Of a stretch of DNA of 5,404 nt, positions 1 through 5,404 are shown in pieces. The translations under genes were made by a program, and so were the position numbers. Source of the stretch: Gemmatimonadota bacterium (GTDB lineage: Bacteria; Gemmatimonadota; Gemmatimonadetes; Longimicrobiales; Gaopeijiaceae); the NCBI GenBank assembly GCA_003695865.1, contig RFGQ01000775.1:1-5404 (forward strand), written 5' to 3'. The notes under the pieces were generated by a model. The model worked only from the letters and a program-made list of their open reading frames with translations, did not search any database and was not told the origin of the DNA. Numbering within the stretch: the first letter of the stretch is position 1; each line of letters begins with the position of its first letter.

Positions 1-749
1 CCCACGACGGGATGCCCCATGTGCGCCAGGTGCACCCGGATCTGGTGGGTGCGCCCGGTGCGCAGTGCCACTTCCAGAAGGTCGGCCGCCAGCCAGCGCT
101 CCTTCACCCGTACGCGGGTCACCGCCCTGCGGCCGCCCTCTTCGACGACCGCCATACGCTTGCGGTGCCGCGGATCACGGCCGATGGGTGCGTCGACCAC
201 CAGGTCGTCCTCGTCGAGGTGCCCCCACGACGCGGCCTGGTAGAATCGCTTAATCTCACGTCGCCGCAGCGCGTCGGAAAGGGCCTGATGGGCCTCGTCG
301 TGCTTGGCGACCAGCAGCAGACCCGACGTGTCTTTGTCGAGCCGGTGCACGATGCCCGGCCGCAGCGTGCCTCCGATGCCCGAGAGGTCGTCGACGTGCG
401 CGAGCAGCGCGTTCACCAGCGTGCCGGAGCGATGTCCCGGCGCGGGATGTACGACCATGCCCGCCGGCTTGTTCACGACGAGCAAGGCCTCGTCTTCGTA
501 GAGCACGTCGAGCGGGATCGCTTCGGGCTCGAGCGGCGAGGGTTCGGGGGGCGGCACCTCCACCCGCACGACCTGTCCCCCGCTCACCCGCTCGGACTTG
601 CGCGGGCGTCGCCCGTCGAGCGTTACCCGCCCCTCCTCGAGGAGCGCCTGAGCGCGCGTGCGGCTGCACCCCAGCCGGTCCGCGACGAACGCGTCGACGC
701 GGGCGTCCTCGCCCTCCCGCACCACCAGCTCGTGGGTCCGCGCCTCCAC
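1..749 (-). CDS. rluD: RluD/RluA-family 23S rRNA pseudouridine synthase, 3' end cut by the window edge
   Basis: This enzyme isomerises uridine to pseudouridine in RNA; RluD itself modifies helix 69 of 23S rRNA in the cytoplasm. 249 residues are visible. An S4 RNA-binding domain spans about residues 17-65 (RVDAFVADRLG, then SRTRAQALLEEGRVTLDG). The catalytic domain follows: VVNKPAGMVVHP (91-102), the signature HRLDKDTSG (135-143) with catalytic Asp138, and TGRTHQIRVHLAHMGHP (231-247). These motifs and the S4 domain match RluD more closely than RluA, which lacks S4. E. coli RluD has about 326 residues, so roughly 70-80 residues should lie beyond the left edge. The GTG start at 749 is chosen because it lies 7 bases after the ileS stop, has the purine-rich GGGGGAG upstream, and places the S4 domain correctly; in-frame GTG codons 9 and 10 are alternatives. 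No promoter fits in the gap, so it is probably cotranscribed with ileS. The family call is firm; the exact target uridines (RluD versus RluC or RluB type) are inferred. Confidence 0.95.
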   Translation of the reverse strand, partial: MEARTHELVVREGEDARVDAFVADRLGCSRTRAQALLEEGRVTLDGRRPRKSERVSGGQVVRVEVPPPEPSPLEPEAIPLDVLYEDEALLVVNKPAGMVVHPAPGHRSGTLVNALLAHVDDLSGIGGTLRPGIVHRLDKDTSGLLLVAKHDEAHQALSDALRRREIKRFYQAASWGHLDEDDLVVDAPIGRDPRHRKRMAVVEEGGRRAVTRVRVKERWLAADLLEVALRTGRTHQIRVHLAHMGHPVV

Positions 750-756
750 GGCGCGC

Positions 757-3700
757 TCAGCTCCCCCGGCCGGCGGGCTCCAGCGCGACCACGGCCGCCA
801 GGCCGTCCAGCGACACTTCGGCCGTGTGGGCGTACCCGTCCGCGCCGGCCTCACCGTCGGCCACGTCGACCTCGACGGCCAGAGTCTCGCCGGCGATGAA
901 GGCCGACCACGTCTGCGCCGCCTCGACCACGGGCGCGGGGCCCCGCACCGCCAGGCGGATGCGGTCGGTGATGTCGAGTCCCGAGTCGCGGCGCAGCCGC
1001 TGTACCCGGTTGACCAGTTCGCGCGCCAGCCCTTCGGCCCGCAGCGCGTCGTCCAGCTCGGGGTCGAGCGCCACCGTGTGGCCCTGTTCGGTCTTGACCA
1101 CCCAGGGGCCCTCGGCCGACTCCACCACCTCGAGGTCGCCCGCCTGGAGCTCGTGCGACTCGCCGTCCACCTCGATGGTCACCGCCTCGCCGCTCCGGTA
1201 GGCGGCGAGCGCCTCCTGCGGCAGCGCCCGGATGGCCTGCGCCGCGGCCTCGGTGCGCTTCTGGAAGCGGGGGCCGAGCGCCCGGTAGTCGGGCCGCGCC
1301 GACAGGGTGACGAGCCCATCGGAACTCGACAGGAACTCGACCTCCTTCACGTTCAACTCGTCGCGGAGCACGTCGAGCACTTCGGGGCGCAGCGTGCGTC
1401 CGCCGGGCACCACGGCGCGAAGGGCGCGCAGCGGCTGGCGCACCCGGATCTTCACCTCTTCCCGCGCCGCCCGGCCCAGCGTCACCAGTAGCCGCGCCGA
1501 AGCCATCTCGGCCTCGAGGTCGGCGTCGATCCCGGCCTCGTCTCCCTCGGGGAAGGCGGCCAGGTGCACGCTCTCGCCGGTGAGCGCCCGGTGCAGCCAG
1601 TCGGCGACGAAGGGCGTGACCGGCGCGGCGAGCAGCGCCACGGTGCGCAGCGCGTCCCACAGGGTGCGGAAGGCCGCGGCCTGGTCGGCGGCGTCGCTGT
1701 TCCCCCAGAACCGGGCCCGCGAGCGCCGTACGTACCAGTTCGACAGGTCCTCGAGCACGAAGTCGCCCAGCAGCCGGTAGGCCCGCGTCACCTGATAGGC
1801 TTCGAGTTCACGCCGGACGTCGGCGGCGACGTGCTCCACGCGCGAGGTCAGCCAGCGGTCGAGCACCGCGCGCTCGGCCACCGGGGGGTCGGCCTCGGAG
1901 GGGGCCCAGTCCTCGACCCGGGCGTAGAGCGCGAAGAACCGATAGGTGTTGAACAGCGTGTCGAAGAAGCGGCGCGAGGTCTCGCGCAGTGCGTCGGGGT
2001 CGAAGCGCTTGGGCACCCAGGGGTTCGAGACCGTCACGAAGTACCAGCGCACGGCGTCGGCCCCGTGCTCGCGTACCGCGTCCCAGGGGTCGACCACGTT
2101 GCCGCGGCTCTTCGACATCTTCTGCCCCTCGGCGTCGAGCAGCAGGTCGTTGACCACCACGTTCCGGTAGGCGGGCCCGAGCCCCAGCATCGTCGAGATC
2201 GCGAGCAGCGAGTAGAACCAGCCGCGGGTCTGGTCGACGCCCTCGCAGATGAAGTCGGCGGGAAAGTGCCGCCGGAAGTCCTGCTCGTGCTCGAACGGGT
2301 AGTGCCACTGGGCGTAGGGCATGGCCCCCGAGTCGAACCAGACGTCGATCACCTCGGGCGTGCGGCGCATCGTGCCGCCGCAGTGCGGGCAGGGCCACGT
2401 GTGGGCGTCGAGGAAGGGCCGGTGCGGATCGAAGTCGTCGGGCAGGCCGCCCACGCGCTCTGCGAGCGCCTCGAACGAGCCGATCCACTCCACGTGCTCG
2501 GGGTCGGCGTCGCACACCCACACGGGCAGCGGCGTGCCCCAGTAGCGGTCGCGCGACAGCGCCCAGTCCACGTTTCCCTTCAGCCACTCGCCCATGCGGC
2601 CCTCGCCCACCTCGGGCGGATGCCACCGCACCGCTTCGTTGTTGGCGAGCAGCTCGTCACGCAGCGACGACGTGCGCGCGAACCACGAGTCCCGGGCCAG
2701 GTAGATGAGCGGCGAATCACAGCGCCAGCAGTGCGGATAGCTGTGCACGTGGGTGCCGAAGCGGAACAGCAGCCCGCGACGCTCGAGCTCTTCGACGAGC
2801 ACGGGGTCGGCGTCCTTCACGAACATGCCGGCCACCACGGCCGTGCCCTCGACGAAGCATCCGGCGTCGTCCACGGGCCGCAGCATGGGCAGCCCGTAGC
2901 GCTGGCCCGCCTGGTAGTCGTCGGAGCCGAACGCGGGCGCCAGATGCACGATGCCCGTTCCGTCCTCGGCCGACACGAAGTCCTCGGTCACCACGGTCCA
3001 GGCGCGCTCGCCCGCATCGGCGGGCACGGGCACGAGGTCGAGCGGCCGGCGGTAGCGGCGGCCGTCCAGGTCCCGGCCGGCGTAGCGCGCCCGCACCTCG
3101 GCGCCGTCGCCGAGCACGGCCTCGACGCGGTCTTCGGCGAGCACCACCCTGCGGCCGTTCCAGGCCACCTCGGCATAGGTGAGATCGGGATGGACGGCCA
3201 GGGCCGTGTTCGACGGTACCGTCCAGGGCGTGGTCGTCCACACCACGAACGCCCGTCCCTCGGGGTCGTCCCGGCCTTCTTCGTCCACCCAGGGCGCCAG
3301 GAAGTACAGCGACGCGTCCTCGACGTCGCGGTACCCCTGCGCCACCTCGTGCGAGGAGAGCGTCGTGCCGCAGCGCGGGCAGTAGGGCACGCTCTTGTGG
3401 CCCCGGTACAGCAGCCCGCGCTCGGCGAGCTGAGCGAGGATCCACCACACCGACTCGATGTACTCGGCGTGGAAGGTCACGTAGGGGCTCGAGTAGTCCA
3501 GCCAGTAGCCGATGCGCTCCGAGAGGCGCTCCCAGTCCTCCTTGTAGGTGAACACCGACTCGCGGCACACCTCGTTGAAGCGCTCGATGCCAACGGCCTC
3601 GATCTCGGGCTTGCCGCTGATGCCCAGTCGCTTCTCGGCCTCGATCTCGACGGGCAGGCCGTGCGTGTCCCAGCCCGCGATGCGCGTGACCGAGCGGCCC

Positions 3701-3921
3701 TGCATCGTCCGCAGGCGGCACACGAGGTCCTTGATCGTGCGCGAGAACACGTGGTGCAGGCCGGGCCGACCGTTGGCGGTGGGCGGCCCCTCGAAGAAAA
3801 CGAAGGGCTCGCCGTCGGCGGTGGCCTCGAGCGTGCGGCGGAAGAGGTCCTCGTCACGCCAGCGCTGCAGCACTTCCTCTTCGAGGTCGTTCAGCGTCGC
3901 GGGAAGTTCGGGATAATCCAT
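757..3921 (-). CDS. ileS: Isoleucyl-tRNA synthetase, type 2 (IleRS2), with GLHH signature
   Basis: This class Ia enzyme charges tRNA-Ile with isoleucine using ATP and edits mischarged valine; it is cytoplasmic. At 1054 residues it is complete and of usual length. Visible parts in order: the ATP-binding signature GPPTANGRPGLHH (45-57), where the normal HxGH is GLHH (54-57); GWDTHGLPVE (83-92); Zn site one with C181/C184 and C398/C401; the CP1 editing domain, including WTTTPWTVPSNTA (228-240) and GIVHLAPAFGSDDY (323-336), whose H326 and D335 match E. coli His333 and Asp342; a second Zn-like site with C470, C511 and C514; DQTRGWFYSLL (563-573); KMSKS (601-605); then the helical anticodon-binding domain (about 690-830) and a C-terminal domain without the zinc finger typical of type 1. 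The alignment with Thermus-like type 2 enzymes is close through the body. ATG at 3921 gives the usual family N-terminus (YPELPATLNDLEEEVLQRW), but no good Shine-Dalgarno site precedes it. The gene follows the phosphorylase after 78 bases and precedes rluD by 7. Confidence 0.99.
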   Translation of the reverse strand: MDYPELPATLNDLEEEVLQRWRDEDLFRRTLEATADGEPFVFFEGPPTANGRPGLHHVFSRTIKDLVCRLRTMQGRSVTRIAGWDTHGLPVEIEAEKRLGISGKPEIEAVGIERFNEVCRESVFTYKEDWERLSERIGYWLDYSSPYVTFHAEYIESVWWILAQLAERGLLYRGHKSVPYCPRCGTTLSSHEVAQGYRDVEDASLYFLAPWVDEEGRDDPEGRAFVVWTTTPWTVPSNTALAVHPDLTYAEVAWNGRRVVLAEDRVEAVLGDGAEVRARYAGRDLDGRRYRRPLDLVPVPADAGERAWTVVTEDFVSAEDGTGIVHLAPAFGSDDYQAGQRYGLPMLRPVDDAGCFVEGTAVVAGMFVKDADPVLVEELERRGLLFRFGTHVHSYPHCWRCDSPLIYLARDSWFARTSSLRDELLANNEAVRWHPPEVGEGRMGEWLKGNVDWALSRDRYWGTPLPVWVCDADPEHVEWIGSFEALAERVGGLPDDFDPHRPFLDAHTWPCPHCGGTMRRTPEVIDVWFDSGAMPYAQWHYPFEHEQDFRRHFPADFICEGVDQTRGWFYSLLAISTMLGLGPAYRNVVVNDLLLDAEGQKMSKSRGNVVDPWDAVREHGADAVRWYFVTVSNPWVPKRFDPDALRETSRRFFDTLFNTYRFFALYARVEDWAPSEADPPVAERAVLDRWLTSRVEHVAADVRRELEAYQVTRAYRLLGDFVLEDLSNWYVRRSRARFWGNSDAADQAAAFRTLWDALRTVALLAAPVTPFVADWLHRALTGESVHLAAFPEGDEAGIDADLEAEMASARLLVTLGRAAREEVKIRVRQPLRALRAVVPGGRTLRPEVLDVLRDELNVKEVEFLSSSDGLVTLSARPDYRALGPRFQKRTEAAAQAIRALPQEALAAYRSGEAVTIEVDGESHELQAGDLEVVESAEGPWVVKTEQGHTVALDPELDDALRAEGLARELVNRVQRLRRDSGLDITDRIRLAVRGPAPVVEAAQTWSAFIAGETLAVEVDVADGEAGADGYAHTAEVSLDGLAAVVALEPAGRGS
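761..767 (-). promoter_or_regulatory. Probable Shine-Dalgarno site for the rluD-like gene
   Basis: The minus strand reads GGGGGAG here, 11 bases before the GTG codon at 749. The site lies inside the last codons of ileS, so ribosomes finishing ileS would end almost on it, which suggests translational coupling. The spacing is slightly long. The site helps decide for the GTG start over the later in-frame GTG codons. Confidence 0.5.
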
Positions 3922-3960
3922 CGATCGGTGTCGGATCGTCGTGGCGGTCGTCGTAGGGAT

Positions 3961-3998
3961 CGGGCGGCGGCGGGGCCACGGGAGCGCCGCCGGGCCCG
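3961..3998 (-). other. GC-rich hairpin in the phosphorylase-ileS gap
   Basis: On the minus strand CGGCGGCG (3992-3985) pairs perfectly with CGCCGCCG (3972-3965) around a 12-base loop. Four further pairs (3998-3995 with 3964-3961) stack below it across a 2-base bulge (3994-3993). It begins one base after the phosphorylase stop codon. No U tract follows, so it is not a canonical intrinsic terminator. It could attenuate transcription, protect the 3' end of a processed upstream mRNA, or be chance in DNA this rich in G+C. The rest of the gap, 3922-3960, shows no recognisable promoter, T-box element or strong ribosome binding site. Confidence 0.4.
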
Positions 3999-3999
3999 C

Positions 4000-4836
4000 T
4001 CAGAGGTCTTCGATCACGCGGCGCACCAGACGCGTCAGCCGGGGCTCGGCCTCCATGGCGGTGCGTATGATGGCCTGCACGTCGGCCGGTTGGAGCGCGT
4101 CGGGCAGGCACATGTCGGTGATGATGCACACGGCCATCACGCGCATGCCGGCGTGCCGGGCCGCGATCACCTCGGGCACCGTCGACATACCCACCACGTC
4201 CGCGCCCGCCGCGCGCAGCATGCGGTACTCGGCCCGCGTCTCGAGGTTGGGCCCCGTCACGGCCGCGTACACGCCCCGGCGCAGCACGATGCCCTCGTCG
4301 AGCGCGACGGCCTCGGCGGCGGCCTGGAGGGCGCGGTCGTAGGGCTCGCTCATGTCGGGGAAGCGGGGGCCGAGTTCGTCGTCGTTGGGGCCGACGAGCG
4401 GGTTGTCGCCCAACAGGTTCAGGTGGTCGTCGAGCAGCACCAGATCGCCCGCCTCCCACAGCGGATGCATGCCACCGCACGCGCCCGACGCCACCAGCAC
4501 CTCGGCGCCAAGCCGCCGCAGCACCCGCACGGGCAGCGCGATCTGCTGGAGCGTATAGCCCTCGTAGCGGTGGAAACGCCCCTGCATGGCCGCCACCGGC
4601 ACGCCGCCCAGGCGGCCCAGCAGCAGCCGGCCGGTGTGGGTCTCGACCGTCGACAGGGGAAAGTGCGGGATCTCTTCGTACGGGATCGCCGCCTCGACCT
4701 CGATCTCGTTCGCGAGTCCGCCCAGGCCGGTGCCCAGCACGATGGCGACGCGCGGCTCCAGGTCGGAGTGGGACCGCACCGCCGCGACCGCCTCGGCCAG
4801 CCGGGTACGCTGCTCTGCGAGCGTCGGCACGCTCAT
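4000..4836 (-). CDS. punA: Trimeric-type purine nucleoside phosphorylase (PNP/MTAP family)
   Basis: Enzymes of this family split purine nucleosides with phosphate into free base and ribose-1-phosphate, in cytoplasmic purine salvage. The protein is complete at 278 residues, normal for the trimeric PNP group. Motifs (human PNP equivalents in brackets): LGTGLG at 34-39, phosphate loop (Ser33 is Thr36 here); ETHTGRLLLG (65-74); GRFHRYEGY (86-94) with His89 (His86) and Tyr91 (Tyr88); SGACGG (117-122); TGPNLET (194-200) with Glu199 (Glu201); GMSTVPEVIAARHAG (216-230); and IITDM (238-242). Asp241 stands where 6-oxopurine PNPs have Asn243, and Val253 aligns with His257; both resemble MTA phosphorylase, whereas Glu199 is PNP-like. 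Substrate range is therefore uncertain: inosine/guanosine is the default, with adenosine or methylthioadenosine possible. The ATG at 4836 overlaps the upstream stop codon as ATGA and follows a GAGGA site. The same frame stays open upstream to 5352, but that stretch is Arg-rich shadow sequence unlike the family. The symbol names the family, not a proven specificity. Confidence 0.95.
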   Translation of the reverse strand: MSVPTLAEQRTRLAEAVAAVRSHSDLEPRVAIVLGTGLGGLANEIEVEAAIPYEEIPHFPLSTVETHTGRLLLGRLGGVPVAAMQGRFHRYEGYTLQQIALPVRVLRRLGAEVLVASGACGGMHPLWEAGDLVLLDDHLNLLGDNPLVGPNDDELGPRFPDMSEPYDRALQAAAEAVALDEGIVLRRGVYAAVTGPNLETRAEYRMLRAAGADVVGMSTVPEVIAARHAGMRVMAVCIITDMCLPDALQPADVQAIIRTAMEAEPRLTRLVRRVIEDL

Positions 4837-5404
4837 GCGTCCTCGTCCTCGCGCGGCTCGGGACGCAGCGACGAGAGCCACAGGTCGTCGGCGGGCAGCC
4901 CGTCGGACGCCTCGCCGGCGTCGGCCTCCCCTCCCCCGTCCGCCGCCCCGGCGGCGCCGGGCTCCGTGTCGCCCAGGATCTCTTCGAGCGTGGGGACGTC
5001 GGGCGCCAGGTCGGCCACCTCGACCGCGTCGTCGTCGGGGCCGTCCGTCGCACCCCCGTCGTCGAACGCCCACCCCGACGGGCCCACACCGCCCGGCGCC
5101 GCCGGCGCCTCGCTGCGGCCCGGTAGCTCGGCGGGAGCCACATCCGTCTCGGGACGGTCGTCCGACCCCGGCGTCCCGTCCCCGGTCGTACCGCCGGCCG
5201 CGTCCAGAGGCGTCTCGGCGCCCACGGGCGTGGCGGGCGTAACGGGCGTAGCCCACGCATCCGCCGGAGCGTCGAAGGGCGCGCCGGCCCCACCGGTCGC
5301 GCCGCCCTCGGCCGCGTCGTCGGCCCCTTCGGCTCCGTCGTCCTCCGGCCACGCCGGCGCGCCCGGTTCCCCGGACCCGGCCGCGGGCCCGGCCAGGCTG
5401 GGAC
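4833..5404 (-). CDS. Acidic Ala/Gly/Pro-rich low-complexity protein, 5' end outside the window; possibly a DivIVA-like tail
   Basis: I do not recognise a domain. From the right edge to the TGA at 4835-4833 this frame is open for 189 codons and rich in Asp, Glu, Ala, Gly and Pro. By my count it holds about 44 acidic residues, only 4 Arg and no Lys, so it is strongly negative and almost certainly disordered. No signal peptide or membrane segment is visible. Two short hydrophobic islands stand out near the C-terminus: VPTLEEILGDTE, encoded at about 4967-5002, and ADDLWLSSLRPEP, encoded just before the end. The only in-frame start candidate in the window is GTG at 5225 (130 residues), but the same composition continues upstream of it (APFDAPADAWATPVTPATPV), so the gene most likely begins beyond the edge. 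The stop overlaps the phosphorylase start as ATGA. Its position upstream of ileS resembles that of divIVA in many bacteria, so this may be the long C-terminal tail of a DivIVA-like division or polarity protein; that is inference from gene order only. Confidence 0.7.
   Translation of the reverse strand, partial: PSLAGPAAGSGEPGAPAWPEDDGAEGADDAAEGGATGGAGAPFDAPADAWATPVTPATPVGAETPLDAAGGTTGDGTPGSDDRPETDVAPAELPGRSEAPAAPGGVGPSGWAFDDGGATDGPDDDAVEVADLAPDVPTLEEILGDTEPGAAGAADGGGEADAGEASDGLPADDLWLSSLRPEPREDEDA
4846..4850 (-). promoter_or_regulatory. Shine-Dalgarno site for the purine nucleoside phosphorylase
   Basis: GAGGA on the minus strand lies 9 bases before the ATG at 4836, a good spacing. A second GAGGA (4844-4840) is too close to the start to be the main site. 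Both are encoded within the acidic C-terminus of the upstream gene (EDEDA, stop), so the tail codons double as the ribosome binding site. This, with the ATGA overlap, supports translational coupling and fixes the start against the longer open frame. Confidence 0.65.
5223..5249 (-). repeat. Three tandem 9-base units encoding TPV-TPA-TPV
   Basis: On the minus strand three adjacent 9-base units start with ACGCCCG (5249-5241, 5240-5232, 5231-5223) and differ only in their last two bases. They are in frame with the acidic protein and encode Thr-Pro-Val, Thr-Pro-Ala, Thr-Pro-Val. Such short in-frame repeats are common in disordered linkers and can change length by slippage. The last unit contains the only candidate GTG start in this frame, which makes that codon more likely to be an internal valine. 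Confidence 0.6.

Noticed and set aside
12..899. Long plus-strand open frame of 295 codons (and a further one at 658-1491).
   Set aside because: It lies antisense to rluD and ileS, is rich in Arg, Pro and His with no recognisable motif, and is explained by scarce stop codons in high-GC DNA. The minus-strand products have full family motifs.
3922..3960. A T-box leader or sigma-70 promoter just upstream of ileS.
   Set aside because: The whole gap is only 78 bases, too short for a T-box, and no T-box-like sequence or TATAAT-like box is visible on the minus strand.
5223..5225. GTG at 5225 as the true start of the acidic protein.
   Set aside because: The same amino acid composition continues without a stop to the window edge, the codon lies within a TPV repeat, and no good ribosome binding site precedes it. 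It is kept only as an unlikely alternative.
3854..5293. Minus-strand open frame of 479 codons spanning the phosphorylase and the gap before ileS, with a Pro-rich piece in the gap (PVAPPPPDPYDD).
   Set aside because: It overlaps three well-supported genes in other frames, is mostly Arg/Gly-rich, and shows no family resemblance. The Pro-rich piece is too short to support a gene or a programmed frameshift.
4837..5352. N-terminal extension of the phosphorylase frame up to an ATG at 5352.
   Set aside because: The extension would be an Arg/Gly-rich stretch of about 172 residues unlike any PNP, and it is out of frame with the acidic gene. The ATG at 4836 has a good ribosome binding site and gives normal family length.

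Overview
The window is a compact block of four protein genes, all on the minus strand. Base composition is very high in G+C (about 70% by eye). Read in the direction of transcription (right to left) the order is: the 3' part of an acidic low-complexity protein (4833-5404, 5' end outside the window), a purine nucleoside phosphorylase (4000-4836), a complete isoleucyl-tRNA synthetase (757-3921), and the 5' part of an RluD-type 23S rRNA pseudouridine synthase (1-749, 3' end outside the window). No RNA gene, mobile element or CRISPR array is visible, and no plus-strand gene is supported. The many long plus-strand open frames are antisense shadows caused by the high G+C content.

The genes are tightly packed. 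The acidic protein and the phosphorylase overlap by ATGA, the synthetase and pseudouridine synthase are 7 bases apart, and only the 78-base gap between the phosphorylase and ileS has room for regulation. That gap holds a strong GC hairpin without a U tract. The arrangement looks like one transcription unit of housekeeping genes: purine salvage, tRNA-Ile charging and ribosomal RNA modification. In Firmicutes and several other phyla, ileS and rluD lie downstream of a cell-division cluster (sepF, yggT, divIVA) with lspA between them. The acidic protein may therefore be the disordered tail of a DivIVA-like protein, but no domain is visible to prove it. Here lspA is absent between ileS and rluD.

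The organism is a high-GC bacterium. The IleRS type, the gene order and the composition would suit Gemmatimonadota or a similar phylum, but this is a tentative guess.

No new multi-gene system is evident. The most interesting points are at residue level. The IleRS carries the swapped signature GLHH in place of HxGH, a form linked to very strong mupirocin resistance in type 2 IleRS. The phosphorylase combines a PNP-type base-binding Glu with MTAP-like residues (Asp where PNP has Asn243, Val where it has His257), which predicts altered nucleoside specificity. The acidic protein has almost no basic residues and two short hydrophobic motifs that look like docking peptides.
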